Assembly: GCA_018623515.1 (NCBI GenBank)
Contig: JAAZVL010000002.1
Coordinates: 1 to 49,400 of the forward strand
Source of the DNA: Marinobacter sp.
Lineage (GTDB): Bacteria > Pseudomonadota > Gammaproteobacteria > Pseudomonadales > Oleiphilaceae
Direction of reading: 5' to 3'
Length of the DNA: 49,400 bases
Within the stretch, counting starts at the first letter, position 1; every line of letters starts with the position of its first letter. Of this stretch, positions 1 through 8,236 are shown piece after piece. The notes beneath the pieces are model-generated. The model worked only from the letters and a program-made list of their open reading frames with translations, was not told the DNA's origin and ran no database searches. The translations under genes and the position numbers were made by a program.

Positions 1-234
1 GAGGGCCTGTGGAATGCCGGTGAGGAGGCCAGTGTCCGGGATTTCCTGGGGCTACAGCTGCTGGGAGATGCAGCCACCATTCGCCAGCAGCTGGACGACC
101 TTCTGGCGACGGCGGAGGTGGAAGAGCTGATGTTCACTGTGGACATTTACGACCCCGGAAAGCGCCGCCATGCCCTGGACATACTGGCCGCTACCCGGGA
201 TCAGAGCACCGACTCGACCGCCTCGATCAACTGA
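1..234 (+). CDS. LLM-class flavin-dependent oxidoreductase (luciferase-like), C-terminal fragment
   Basis: This is an open frame entering from the left edge and ending at TGA 232-234, so only the last 77 residues are visible. The fragment contains a stretch of the type LGDAATIRQQLDDLL followed by EELMFTVDIYD. That matches the C-terminus of MsnO8-type luciferase-like monooxygenases, where a 'G-x-P/A-x-T-V/I-R' helix precedes the last beta strand (EELM...). These are FMN/F420-type TIM-barrel oxidoreductases of mostly unknown substrate. The 3' end overlaps the 3' end of the convergent glutathione peroxidase gene by 34 bases. The family call rests on a short fragment; the catalytic part lies outside the window. 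Confidence 0.6.
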   Translation, partial: EGLWNAGEEASVRDFLGLQLLGDAATIRQQLDDLLATAEVEELMFTVDIYDPGKRRHALDILAATRDQSTDSTASIN

Positions 235-743
235 GGATCCTCCGGCCGGACCTGGCTCGGGAACCGCTGCACCACTTCGCCATCCCGGTTCACCACGTAT
301 TTGGTGAAATTCCACCGGGGTGGTTGGCTCTGGCGATTGAGCTCGCGGAACACCGGATTGGCGTCGGTGCCGGTAACCGGACCCGGTGCAATCATGGTGA
401 AGGTGACACCGAAATTGATGAAGCACACATTCGCGGCCTCTTCCTCGCTGTCCGCTTCCTGCCGGAAGTCGTCGCTGGCGAACCCGACGACCACCAGTCC
501 TTTGGCTTCATATTGCTGGTGCAACGCTTCCAGCCCCTCGAACTGGCCGGTGTACCCGCAGCGACTGGCGGTGTTCACCACCAGCATGGGTTTGCCGCCC
601 GCAAGCTCGCACAGGTTGACGGAATCCCGGGAATGCAGCTTCCGCTGCTCGTGGTCGAGAAACGCCGGGCAACTCTTTGTTTCCTGGGCTTGCACGGTAC
701 TGGTGAGAGCCGCGAGCATCAGGATCATTAGCAATCTGGACAT
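201..743 (-). CDS. Glutathione peroxidase-family thiol peroxidase, exported
   Basis: This 180-residue protein reduces hydroperoxides with a catalytic cysteine. Residues 1-19 look like a Sec signal peptide (MSRLLMILMLAALTSTVQA), so it should act in the periplasm. The family signature NTASRCGYTGQFEGL places the peroxidatic cysteine at residue 62, where animal enzymes have selenocysteine. The downstream WNFTKYVVNRDGEV supplies the conserved Trp and Asn of the catalytic tetrad. The ATG at 743 is chosen because AAGGAGG lies just upstream; a longer frame starting at 803 lacks both that site and an N-terminal signal. The gene is convergent with, and overlaps by 34 bases, the preceding oxidoreductase. 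The electron donor may be thioredoxin rather than glutathione, as is common for bacterial members. Confidence 0.9.
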   Translation of the reverse strand: MSRLLMILMLAALTSTVQAQETKSCPAFLDHEQRKLHSRDSVNLCELAGGKPMLVVNTASRCGYTGQFEGLEALHQQYEAKGLVVVGFASDDFRQEADSEEEAANVCFINFGVTFTMIAPGPVTGTDANPVFRELNRQSQPPRWNFTKYVVNRDGEVVQRFPSQVRPEDPQLIEAVESVL

Positions 744-863
744 GATCAGCCTCCTTGATATCAACCCATCATACGTTCCGGACACCAATACGGCTCTGAT
801 CACTGGACACCGGCGCCATCAATCGCAATCATCCCTGTAAATACACGTTTCAGGAAGACCGAT

Positions 864-1403
864 ATGCCCCGAGAGATCATTCACCTGTTCCTTTCCCACG
901 GACTGGAAAGCGGGCCCGGCAGTACCAAGATCCAGGCCATGAAACAGGCAGCAGAAGCTTTCCCCGGCATTTGCGCCGAGGCCATCGACCACCGCAGCAG
1001 TAAGGATCCGGATGTCCGCCTGCAGCAGATGCGGGCGGCCATGGATAAGGCCGGCGCGGATCCGGCGCGCACGATCCTGGCCGGGTCCAGCATGGGCGGC
1101 TGGGTCTGCGCCCAGACCAGCGCCCTCACCCCGGTGTTGGGCTGTTTCCTGCTGGCACCGGCATTGGCATTGCCGCGTTATCCCCAGTCCAGTCCTGTCA
1201 TCCAGGCGAAACACACCCGGATCATCCACGGCTGGGATGACGATGTGGTACCGGTAATGCCGGTTCTGGAACTGGCCCGTGAGCAACGCATCACCACCCT
1301 GGTTCTGCCCGACGGGCACCGGCTCCAGAACAGTGTCGACACCGTGGTGCGGGAATTCACTGTCTTCCTTGAAACCTGCCTGTCAGAACTGAATCCATCC
1401 TGA
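864..1403 (+). CDS. Small alpha/beta-fold hydrolase (YqiA/YcfP-like)
   Basis: This is a 179-residue cytosolic serine hydrolase with a minimal alpha/beta core. The N-terminus LFLSHGLESGPGSTK carries the oxyanion-hole strand. GSSMGG near residue 77 is the nucleophile elbow, GWDDDVVP near residue 124 supplies the acid, and DGHRL near residue 151 supplies the histidine. Length and motif spacing fit the YqiA/YcfP group of short esterase-like proteins. The substrate cannot be told from sequence. It stands alone, about 140 bases upstream of the TRAP operon and on the same strand. Confidence 0.8.
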   Translation: MPREIIHLFLSHGLESGPGSTKIQAMKQAAEAFPGICAEAIDHRSSKDPDVRLQQMRAAMDKAGADPARTILAGSSMGGWVCAQTSALTPVLGCFLLAPALALPRYPQSSPVIQAKHTRIIHGWDDDVVPVMPVLELAREQRITTLVLPDGHRLQNSVDTVVREFTVFLETCLSELNPS

Positions 1404-1496
1404 ATTCATGCACTTGCGATCCGCCTAAAACCTGTATCCGCAATTGGCTTATTTCGGCCATTTTCTTGCGAAAACGACTTTGTTTTGCCAGTCTTT

Positions 1497-1522
1497 ATTA
1501 ACGTAACAATGGATTAACGTAA
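1497..1522 (+). promoter_or_regulatory. Tandem ATTAACGTAA repeats upstream of teaA, candidate operator/promoter region
   Basis: The 10-base word ATTAACGTAA occurs twice, at 1497-1506 and 1513-1522, 16 bases apart start to start. The site lies in an AT-rich stretch directly before the teaA ribosome-binding site (GGAG near 1532). Each copy has TTA/TAA inverted ends. The position suits a regulator-binding site or a core promoter. No convincing -35/-10 pair was assigned. Confidence 0.4.
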
Positions 1523-1544
1523 AATAACGAGCGGAGACAACCCG

Positions 1545-2573
1545 ATGAGCAGCAAGAGTAAATTCAGGAAACTGGCTGGTATTTCAGCGCTGGCTTTCGC
1601 TGGCCTGACCGCGGCAAATGCCGTAAACGCCGCCAACTGGCGCTATGCCCATGAAGAATACGAAGGCGACGTTCAGGACGTATTCGCTTACAAGTTCAAG
1701 GAATACATCGAAGAGAACTCGGACCACACCCTGCAGGTTTACCGTTTCGGTGAGCTGGGCGAGTCCGACGACATCATGGAGCAGACCCAGGCCGGTATCC
1801 TGAACTTCGTAAACCAGTCCCCCGGTTTCACCGGCTCACTGATCCCGGAAGCCCAGATTTTCTTCATCCCGTATCTCATGCCCACCGACATGGATACCGT
1901 GATCGAGTTCTTCCGTGAGAGTGAAGCGATCAACGAGGACTTCCCGAAGCTCTACTCCGAAAAAGGTCTTGAGTTGCTGAAGATGTACCCGGAAGGTGAA
2001 ATGGTGGTCACCGTTGATGAGCCGGTCACCTCTCCGGAAGGCTTCAACAACAAGAAGATCCGCGTTATGACCAACCCGCTTCTGTCCGAAACCTATTCCG
2101 CTTTCGGCGCGACCCCGACTCCGCTGCCCTGGGGTGAGGTCTATGGTGCCCTGCAGACCAACATGATCCAGGGTCAGGAGAACCCCATCTTCTGGATCGA
2201 GTCCGGCGGTCTGTATGAGGTTTCCCCGAACCTGGTCTTCACCGGCCATGGCTGGTTCACCACCGCCATGATGGCCAACCAGGACTTCTACAACGGCCTG
2301 TCTGATGAAGACAAGAAGCTGGTCCGGGATGCCGCGGACTACGCCTTCGAAGAAATCATTGTCCACATTGATGGTCTGGCCGAAGAAGCACTGGAAAAAA
2401 TCAAGGCCAACAGTGACGAAGTCACCGTCACCCGCCTGACCGATGAGCAGATCGAAGCCTTCAAGGCCCGTGCGCCGCAGGTGGAAGAGAAGTTCATCGA
2501 AATGACTGGCGAGAGCGGCAAAGAGCTGCTGAACCAGTTCAAGGAAGACCTGAAAGAAGTTCAGAACGACTGA
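1545..2573 (+). CDS. teaA: TRAP transporter ectoine/hydroxyectoine-binding protein, TeaA-like (DctP family)
   Basis: This 342-residue periplasmic binding protein captures a compatible solute for the TeaBC permease. An N-terminal signal peptide (cleavage near ANAVNA-ANW, about residue 30) is followed by NWRYAHEEYEGDVQDVF. I recognise that start, and much of the following sequence, as very close to Halomonas elongata TeaA. The ligand-contact segments are present: the Arg in KKIRVMTNP, the Trp in LPWGEVYGAL and the Phe/Trp in QENPIFWIESGG. The start has a GGAG site 9 bases upstream. It is first in a four-gene operon with both membrane subunits and a universal stress protein, the same order as teaABCD. 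The ectoine specificity is inferred from recalled similarity, not from an alignment. Confidence 0.88.
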   Translation: MSSKSKFRKLAGISALAFAGLTAANAVNAANWRYAHEEYEGDVQDVFAYKFKEYIEENSDHTLQVYRFGELGESDDIMEQTQAGILNFVNQSPGFTGSLIPEAQIFFIPYLMPTDMDTVIEFFRESEAINEDFPKLYSEKGLELLKMYPEGEMVVTVDEPVTSPEGFNNKKIRVMTNPLLSETYSAFGATPTPLPWGEVYGALQTNMIQGQENPIFWIESGGLYEVSPNLVFTGHGWFTTAMMANQDFYNGLSDEDKKLVRDAADYAFEEIIVHIDGLAEEALEKIKANSDEVTVTRLTDEQIEAFKARAPQVEEKFIEMTGESGKELLNQFKEDLKEVQND

Positions 2574-2587
2574 ACTTGAAGCAACGG

Positions 2588-2613
2588 TCACTGCCGGCAG
2601 CCGCCGGCAGTGA
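2588..2613 (+). promoter_or_regulatory. Intercistronic hairpin after teaA
   Basis: A perfect 11-base-pair stem (TCACTGCCGGC with GCCGGCAGTGA) closes a 4-base loop 14 bases after the teaA stop. There is no U-run behind it, so it is unlikely to be a full terminator. Hairpins in this position commonly stabilise or partly end the transcript, so that the binding protein is made in excess over the membrane subunits. Confidence 0.6.
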
Positions 2614-2680
2614 TACAGCTTAACCCCGCCCCGCCGGGGGCTCCTTCCCGCCGGGCGCGACATGTTCTGGAGCACACCCC

Positions 2681-3274
2681 ATGTCCGAGAATTCCCCGGA
2701 TATAGAAGACGATACCGGCTCCTACGAGTCCGGCCTGCCCGGGTTTCTGGGAACCATTGACGTCTGGATCAGCAAGATAGAAGCCGTCATGCTGGCACTG
2801 GGCGTCATCCTGATGGCGATCAATACCTGCGTGAACGTAATCGCCCGCTATGTCTTCGGCGAAGGTCTGTTCTTCTCCGGAGAAATCAACCGCATTCTCA
2901 TCATCCTGATCACCTTTGCCGGCATCGGTTACGCGGCCCGCCATGGTCGCCACATCCGCATGTCTGCCGTCTACGACGCGATCCCCACCAAGGGACGAAA
3001 GGTACTGATGATCATCATCGCCCTGTTCACCTCGGTGGTGATGTTTTTCCTCTGCTACCACTCCTACGGCTACATCGAGACTCTCTACGACCGTGGCCGG
3101 ATCCTGCCTGCCCTGGGGTTCGAGATCTGGTGGATCTACATCTGGGCCCCGGTTGGCTTTGCCATCACCGGCATCCAGTACTTCCTGACCGCCATCAAGA
3201 ACTTCACCAGCAAGGATGTGTACCTCTCCACCGGGGTTGTTGATGGTTACGCCGACACCGAGTCGGAAGTATGA
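2681..3274 (+). CDS. teaB: TRAP transporter small permease subunit (DctQ/TeaB-like)
   Basis: This 197-residue inner-membrane protein is the small subunit of the tripartite TRAP system and pairs with TeaC. After about 35 polar residues there are four hydrophobic segments, near residues 40-60, 70-90, 110-130 and 150-175, the usual DctQ topology. The motif GEINRILIILITFAGIGYA matches the conserved second-helix region of DctQ proteins, including the charged residues at its start. The gene begins 107 bases after teaA, behind a hairpin, and is followed 35 bases later by the large permease. The symbol is assigned from operon order and the TeaA-like partner. Confidence 0.85.
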   Translation: MSENSPDIEDDTGSYESGLPGFLGTIDVWISKIEAVMLALGVILMAINTCVNVIARYVFGEGLFFSGEINRILIILITFAGIGYAARHGRHIRMSAVYDAIPTKGRKVLMIIIALFTSVVMFFLCYHSYGYIETLYDRGRILPALGFEIWWIYIWAPVGFAITGIQYFLTAIKNFTSKDVYLSTGVVDGYADTESEV

Positions 3275-3309
3275 CCCCCGCAGCTGAACTCAGGTAAGGA
3301 CAAGAAATC

Positions 3310-4596
3310 ATGGCAACTATAATGATGGTGATCATGATCGGGTTATTGCTGCTGGGCTTCCCGATGATGGTTCCGCTGATTACCGGCGCGGTAGTCGGCT
3401 TCGTAATGATGTTTGACGGCTTCGGCCAGATGGGCACCTTCATCCAGCAGATGATGGGTGGCATCCGGCCGGCGTCGCTGATTGCGGTACCGATGTTCAT
3501 TCTTGCCGCGGATATCATGACCCGCGGCCAGTCCGCAGATCGACTGATCAACATGGTCATGGCCTTCATCGGCCATGTGAAGGGTGGCCTGGCGATCAGT
3601 ACCGCCACCTCCTGCACACTCTTTGGCGCGGTCTCGGGCTCGACCCAGGCAACCGTGGTGGCGGTGGGTTCCCCGCTGCGCCCGAAGATGCTGAAAGCCG
3701 GTTACTCGGATCCCTTCACCCTGGCACTGATCATCAACGCCAGTGATATCGCGTTCCTGATCCCGCCCAGTATCGGCATGATCATCTACGGGGTCATCTC
3801 CGAGACCTCCATCGCCGAGTTGTTCATTGCCGGTATCGGTCCGGGCATCCTGATCCTGTTCATGTTCTCGATCTACTGTCTGATCTACGCCTACAAGAAC
3901 AATGTTCCCACCGAAGAGAGAGCCACCTGGAAACAACGGGCGGTGTCTGTTCGCGACGCACTCTGGCCCCTGTTCTTCCCGGTTATCATTGTCGGTGGTA
4001 TCTACGGCGGTATCTTCAGCCCCACCGAAGCGGCAGCCGTGTGTGTGCTCTATGCCTTCCTGCTGGAGTTCGTGGTATTCCGTTCCCTGAAAATGGCCGA
4101 TGTCTGGCGCATCGCCAAGTCCACCGGCCTGATCACGGCGGTGGTGTTCATCCTGGTGGCCGTCGGTAACGGCTTCTCCTGGATCATCTCGTTTGCCCAG
4201 ATTCCGCAGAGCATTCTCGAGGCCGTTGGCGTGAATGAAGCCGGCCCGGTGGGTGTGCTGATTGCGATTTGTGTGGCCTTCTTCATTGCCTGCATGTTTG
4301 TGGATCCGATCGTGGTCATTCTGGTACTGACACCGATCTTTGCCCCGGCTATCGAGTCCACCGGACTGGACCCGGTTCTGGTGGGTGTATTGATCACCCT
4401 GCAGGTGGCTATCGGTTCGGCAACACCACCCTTTGGCTGCGACATCTTCACGGCCATTGCGATCTTCAAGCGGCCCTATCTTGAGGTGATTCGCGGAACA
4501 CCGCCGTTCATCTTCATGCTGGTGGCGGCCGCAGGCCTGATTATCGCTTTCCCGGACATCGCCCTGTTCCTGCGGGATGTGGCATTCAGGGATTAA
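3310..4596 (+). CDS. teaC: TRAP transporter large permease subunit (DctM/TeaC-like)
   Basis: This 428-residue inner-membrane protein is the transport subunit, probably driven by a sodium gradient as in characterised TRAP systems. It is hydrophobic throughout, with about 11-12 membrane segments. It has DctM-typical hairpin regions such as SGSTQATVVAVGS near residue 110, IPPSIGMIIYG near residue 153, and the C-terminal repeat QVAIGSATPPFGCDIF near residue 365. The length is normal for the family (about 425-430). It lies between teaB and the universal stress gene with short gaps, consistent with one transcript. Confidence 0.9.
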   Translation: MATIMMVIMIGLLLLGFPMMVPLITGAVVGFVMMFDGFGQMGTFIQQMMGGIRPASLIAVPMFILAADIMTRGQSADRLINMVMAFIGHVKGGLAISTATSCTLFGAVSGSTQATVVAVGSPLRPKMLKAGYSDPFTLALIINASDIAFLIPPSIGMIIYGVISETSIAELFIAGIGPGILILFMFSIYCLIYAYKNNVPTEERATWKQRAVSVRDALWPLFFPVIIVGGIYGGIFSPTEAAAVCVLYAFLLEFVVFRSLKMADVWRIAKSTGLITAVVFILVAVGNGFSWIISFAQIPQSILEAVGVNEAGPVGVLIAICVAFFIACMFVDPIVVILVLTPIFAPAIESTGLDPVLVGVLITLQVAIGSATPPFGCDIFTAIAIFKRPYLEVIRGTPPFIFMLVAAAGLIIAFPDIALFLRDVAFRD

Positions 4597-4629
4597 TGGA
4601 GAGACTCAAGGGTCCTTAAGGAGACATTC

Positions 4630-5073
4630 ATGTTCAACAGAATCCTGGTCGCGGTGGACGGCTCCAAGACGTCGCTGAAGGCGCTGGACAAGGCCATCGA
4701 TCTCCAGAAACTGATTCCCGAGGCCGAGATCTACATCCTCTGTGTTTACAAACACCACAGTCTGTTCGAGGCATCGCTGTCCATCGGCCGCCCGGCCGAT
4801 ATGGATATCCCGGACAAGGTGCTCTCGGAGTACGCGAAGGAAGTGGTGAACCATGCCAAGGAGCTGGCAAAGGAACACGGTGCCACCAAGGTTCGGGGCT
4901 TCGTGAAGGCCGGACGGCCATCCCGGGTAATCATCAAGTTTGCCCAGGACAAGGAAGCCGACCTGATCGTGGTCGGTACCAAAGGTACCAACAGTGACAA
5001 GGACGGCATGTTTCTGGGTAGCGTGTCCCACCGGGTGGCGTCCCACGCCAAGTGCCCGGTTCTGGTCGTCTGA
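4630..5073 (+). CDS. teaD: Universal stress protein of the TRAP operon, TeaD-like
   Basis: This is a 147-residue cytosolic UspA-fold protein. The N-terminal strand [14 protein letters not shown] and the C-terminal ATP-binding signature ([20 protein letters not shown], then HAKCPVLVV) identify an ATP-binding Usp. In Halomonas elongata the 147-residue TeaD follows teaC and lowers ectoine uptake through ATP-dependent oligomerisation; length and position match here. A role as brake on TeaBC is therefore a reasonable inference. The gene has a purine-rich AAGGAGAC site before its ATG. Its end is 3 bases from the end of the convergent diguanylate cyclase gene. Confidence 0.85.
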   Translation: MFNRILVAVDGSKTSLKALDKAIDLQKLIPEAEIYILCVYKHHSLFEASLSIGRPADMDIPDKVLSEYAKEVVNHAKELAKEHGATKVRGFVKAGRPSRVIIKFAQDKEADLIVVGTKGTNSDKDGMFLGSVSHRVASHAKCPVLVV

Positions 5074-5076
5074 CGA

Positions 5077-7347
5077 TCAGAGGATGGCGGTAACCACCCG
5101 GTTGCGGCCATCCTCCTTGGCTTTGTACAACGCCCTGTCCGCTGTCCGGAAGAGTCCATCAAATTCCGGGCAGTTCTCTGGCCAGCAAGCGATACCCGCT
5201 GAAATGGTCAAACCACCCAGTTCTTTTCCCATGTACTCAACACGCTCTGTGGCGATCGCCGCCCGGAGCTTCTCGGCTCTGTGGCGCGCCTCCTCGAGGG
5301 ACGCGCCAGGCATCAGCACGGCGAACTCCTCGCCACCGTAGCGGCATACGGTGTCACTGCCACGGAAGTATCTGCCCAGCACCCTCCCGACCATCTGCAA
5401 CGCCTGATCACCGGCTTCATGACCATGGCGGTCATTGAACCGCTTGAAGTGATCAATATCGAAGATCAACAGACTCAACGGACGGTCCGATCGCATGGAG
5501 ACTTGCCGCTCATGACGGAACAGTTCATCGAAGTACCGGCGGTTCTTCAGGCCAGTCAGGCTGTCTTCGTAGGAAAATCGCTGCAGTTCTGCCCTCAGGG
5601 CAAGTCCGGAGAGGGTAATGCCGACCTTCTCCACAGACTGATGCAGCCAGGCAATTACCCGGGCCATGCCATAATCCTGCACCGTTGCCGGAAATTCCGG
5701 TCGATCCAGCAGCAGGACTCCCTCCGGCACGGTTCCCGAGTGTGCCGACTCCACCCTCAGAAAGAAGCACAGCTGAGCGGGCAAATCGTGGTTCCGCAAA
5801 GGTAATATCATTTCTTGCAGGCCCGCGAGGTCACGGCCAAGAGTTGAGGGAAAGGCATTACCGCGGGCCTCTCCCCACTGAATCATGCGCTCATAGGTTC
5901 CGCACGGGGTGCGCCGGTAGAAACAGCCGCTCATGGGCAGATAAAGTTCCGGGAGAAAACGAATCAACAGAGCGAATGCCTGTTCAAACTCGGCACAATC
6001 CTGCAGAGCAGCGATCACATCCGCCAGTTTCTGGCTTTTCTTGTTCTCAAGCGCAAGCAGCCTCGATCTAGCCACCTCCCGCTCAGCGAGTGCTTCTGCC
6101 CGTGCCGTTCGCTCAGCCACCTTCTGCTCCAGCCGGAGGGTGAGCTGATGCAATGCCTGCTGGGTCTTACCGTAATGCCAGACCGAAATGCTGATCACCG
6201 CCAGGGAGAAGGCGAGTGCTCCCCAACTGACCGGCACCCGCGCCCAGGGCAGGACCCCGTGCGCGACTCCCATATCCAGGATCAGGAGCGCGGCGAATAA
6301 CCCGCAGGCCAGTAAAAGAATCTGCTGCTCACGGCGTAACACCATGAAATGCCGGAGCACGATCGCGGTCATCAGCACCAGAGACACCAGGAGCAACCCG
6401 TCAAAGACCGGGAAAGTGGATGACAGATCAACCAATCCCGACAAAGCCAGAGCCAGGGCAACCACCGCAAACCCGAGATGACACCATATCAGCCAACTGA
6501 TCAACACCGGCCTTGGCTCGTCAAGCCACTGGCGCAGAAACAACGCCAACGCCACCGGAATCAGATAGTAGGATCCGGCCGCCAGGTAATCCCAGAGCAA
6601 AGGCTGGTAGGCAATCAGCAGACTGGCCTGGCTTTCCGCCACCAGCATGACCGCCGTCAGGAGAGAAAACAGGGTAACGCTGGCAAAACTTCTCTGGCCC
6701 CGCTGGATCAGGGCAAACACCAGCGCCAGCAGGGCAATCAGTGCCGACAGAGCCGCTATGATCAGGCTCTCGGCCGATTGGCTGACGATGTGCAGGACCA
6801 GATCGGGGTGGTCAAGAATCGCCACTTCACCCCACAAGCCGATGTCCGTGTAATTGGAGAACACACGGAAATACATGGTCTCGCCTTCATAGCCATCCGG
6901 CAACGGAATCTCATGCCAGGGCCAGCCCTCGAATTTGCCCCGCCCCTGCTCATCAAACGTACCGTATTGGTAGAACAACTCACCCCGGAACCAGATCTGC
7001 AGGATAATGTCCACGCTGTAGATGTAGAGCGCCGGCGCGTACCACTCACCTTCCGGCAGAGTCACCCGAAACCAGACATGCTCCTGGCCTTTGCGCCCCG
7101 GGGGATTTGAAGGAAAGGCTATGTCCTGCCACTGGCTGGTCTCTCCGGCCCCTGTGATCCAGACCGGTGTACCATCAGCGAGAAAGGGAGAGTCGCCCCA
7201 ACGGTACTGCCAACCTTCATCAACAGGCTGCATCGCCGAAAAAACTGGCGGGGACAAACAAAGCCCGAAGGCGATAACCACCAGCAAAAAACCGGGGCGA
7301 CAGGGAGAGACGCGCAAAGCTGAACCTGCATTCAAAGGGGACGTCAA
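5077..7347 (-). CDS. Membrane diguanylate cyclase with 7TMR-DISM sensor
   Basis: About 756 residues; makes the second messenger cyclic di-GMP from GTP. The order is a signal-like N-terminus, an extracellular DISM beta-sandwich sensor (about 40-190), seven membrane helices (about 190-395), a coiled-coil (about 400-445), a GAF-like linker region and a C-terminal GGDEF domain. The active-site loop is GGEEF at 671-675. RGSD at 662-665 is the RxxD inhibitory site at the standard five-residue spacing, so product inhibition is likely. No ATG exists before residue 39. The start is TTG at 7347 or a nearby TTG (7335, 7317) without a strong ribosome site, so the start is uncertain. Convergent with teaD; not in an operon with the ABC genes. 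Confidence 0.88.
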   Translation of the reverse strand: MTSPLNAGSALRVSPCRPGFLLVVIAFGLCLSPPVFSAMQPVDEGWQYRWGDSPFLADGTPVWITGAGETSQWQDIAFPSNPPGRKGQEHVWFRVTLPEGEWYAPALYIYSVDIILQIWFRGELFYQYGTFDEQGRGKFEGWPWHEIPLPDGYEGETMYFRVFSNYTDIGLWGEVAILDHPDLVLHIVSQSAESLIIAALSALIALLALVFALIQRGQRSFASVTLFSLLTAVMLVAESQASLLIAYQPLLWDYLAAGSYYLIPVALALFLRQWLDEPRPVLISWLIWCHLGFAVVALALALSGLVDLSSTFPVFDGLLLVSLVLMTAIVLRHFMVLRREQQILLLACGLFAALLILDMGVAHGVLPWARVPVSWGALAFSLAVISISVWHYGKTQQALHQLTLRLEQKVAERTARAEALAEREVARSRLLALENKKSQKLADVIAALQDCAEFEQAFALLIRFLPELYLPMSGCFYRRTPCGTYERMIQWGEARGNAFPSTLGRDLAGLQEMILPLRNHDLPAQLCFFLRVESAHSGTVPEGVLLLDRPEFPATVQDYGMARVIAWLHQSVEKVGITLSGLALRAELQRFSYEDSLTGLKNRRYFDELFRHERQVSMRSDRPLSLLIFDIDHFKRFNDRHGHEAGDQALQMVGRVLGRYFRGSDTVCRYGGEEFAVLMPGASLEEARHRAEKLRAAIATERVEYMGKELGGLTISAGIACWPENCPEFDGLFRTADRALYKAKEDGRNRVVTAIL

Positions 7348-7383
7348 CCAGTATAAACAGTAACCGCTGGATACAGAACTTTC

Positions 7384-8232
7384 TCAACTTTTTTGTCTGA
7401 GGGTGACCATGGCCAGCAGGGCCGAAACCAGCATCAGGAACAGCGCCACGGCGTTCAGGACAGGTGTGGAACCCTCCCGCAGCCGATTGAACAGGGCAAC
7501 GGTCAGTGGGGTATCACTGCCAGTGAGCATCACCGTAGTGTTGAAGTTCTCGAAGGACATCAGAAAGGCCATGGCGGCAGCTCCGAAAATGGACGGCAAC
7601 AGCCACGGCAGCGTGACCGTGAACCAGGCAACCATTGGCGTGGCCCCCAGGTTCAGTGCCGCCTCTTCCAGCTGGCGATCAAACTTGCGTAAACGGGCGG
7701 CGATCACAAGGGTTGCCAGGGTGGCGATAAACGTCACCTGGCCCATTACCACCAGTGTCAGGCCCGGCCGGAAGATATCCAGCTCTATGCCCCACAAACG
7801 CGAGGCATCGTTGGCCATTCCGCTGTAGAACACCAGGATCGACACACCAAGAATGACTCCGGGGATAACGAGGGGTAACAGCATCAGCAGATACAGGAAT
7901 TCCTTGCCACGAAACTCCAGGCGTTCGAACAGCACTGCATTGACGCAACCCAACGCCACGCTGACCACCGTCACCCAGAAGGCGATTCTGGTGCTCACCC
8001 AGAGTGCGGACAACAGCGTATCATCGTGGAACAGACCGGTACGGCCTCCCGAGCCGTCTGCCAGATACCAATCCAGGGTAAACCCCTGCCAGGGCAGGGA
8101 CGGAAACGGCGAATCGTTGAAGGCGAAAACCGCCGTCACCGCCAACGGCATGGCGAGGTAGATGAAAAACGCCACCAGGTAGGCCAGGTACAGGCCGTCA
8201 AACCAGCGGGAGCGGGGAACGGACCGGATCAT
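7384..8232 (-). CDS. ABC transporter permease, PotC/PotI-like
   Basis: This is a 282-residue inner-membrane subunit of a polyamine or amino-acid-type ABC importer. It has about six membrane segments. The EAA loop, EEAALNLGATPMVAWFTVTLPWLLP (read from about residue 190), contacts the ATPase; the glycine at its seventh conserved position is present. It is the last gene of the second ABC cassette, 4 bases after the first permease gene. No clear terminator was found after it. Confidence 0.85.
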   Translation of the reverse strand: MIRSVPRSRWFDGLYLAYLVAFFIYLAMPLAVTAVFAFNDSPFPSLPWQGFTLDWYLADGSGGRTGLFHDDTLLSALWVSTRIAFWVTVVSVALGCVNAVLFERLEFRGKEFLYLLMLLPLVIPGVILGVSILVFYSGMANDASRLWGIELDIFRPGLTLVVMGQVTFIATLATLVIAARLRKFDRQLEEAALNLGATPMVAWFTVTLPWLLPSIFGAAAMAFLMSFENFNTTVMLTGSDTPLTVALFNRLREGSTPVLNAVALFLMLVSALLAMVTLRQKS

Positions 8233-8236
8233 GCCG

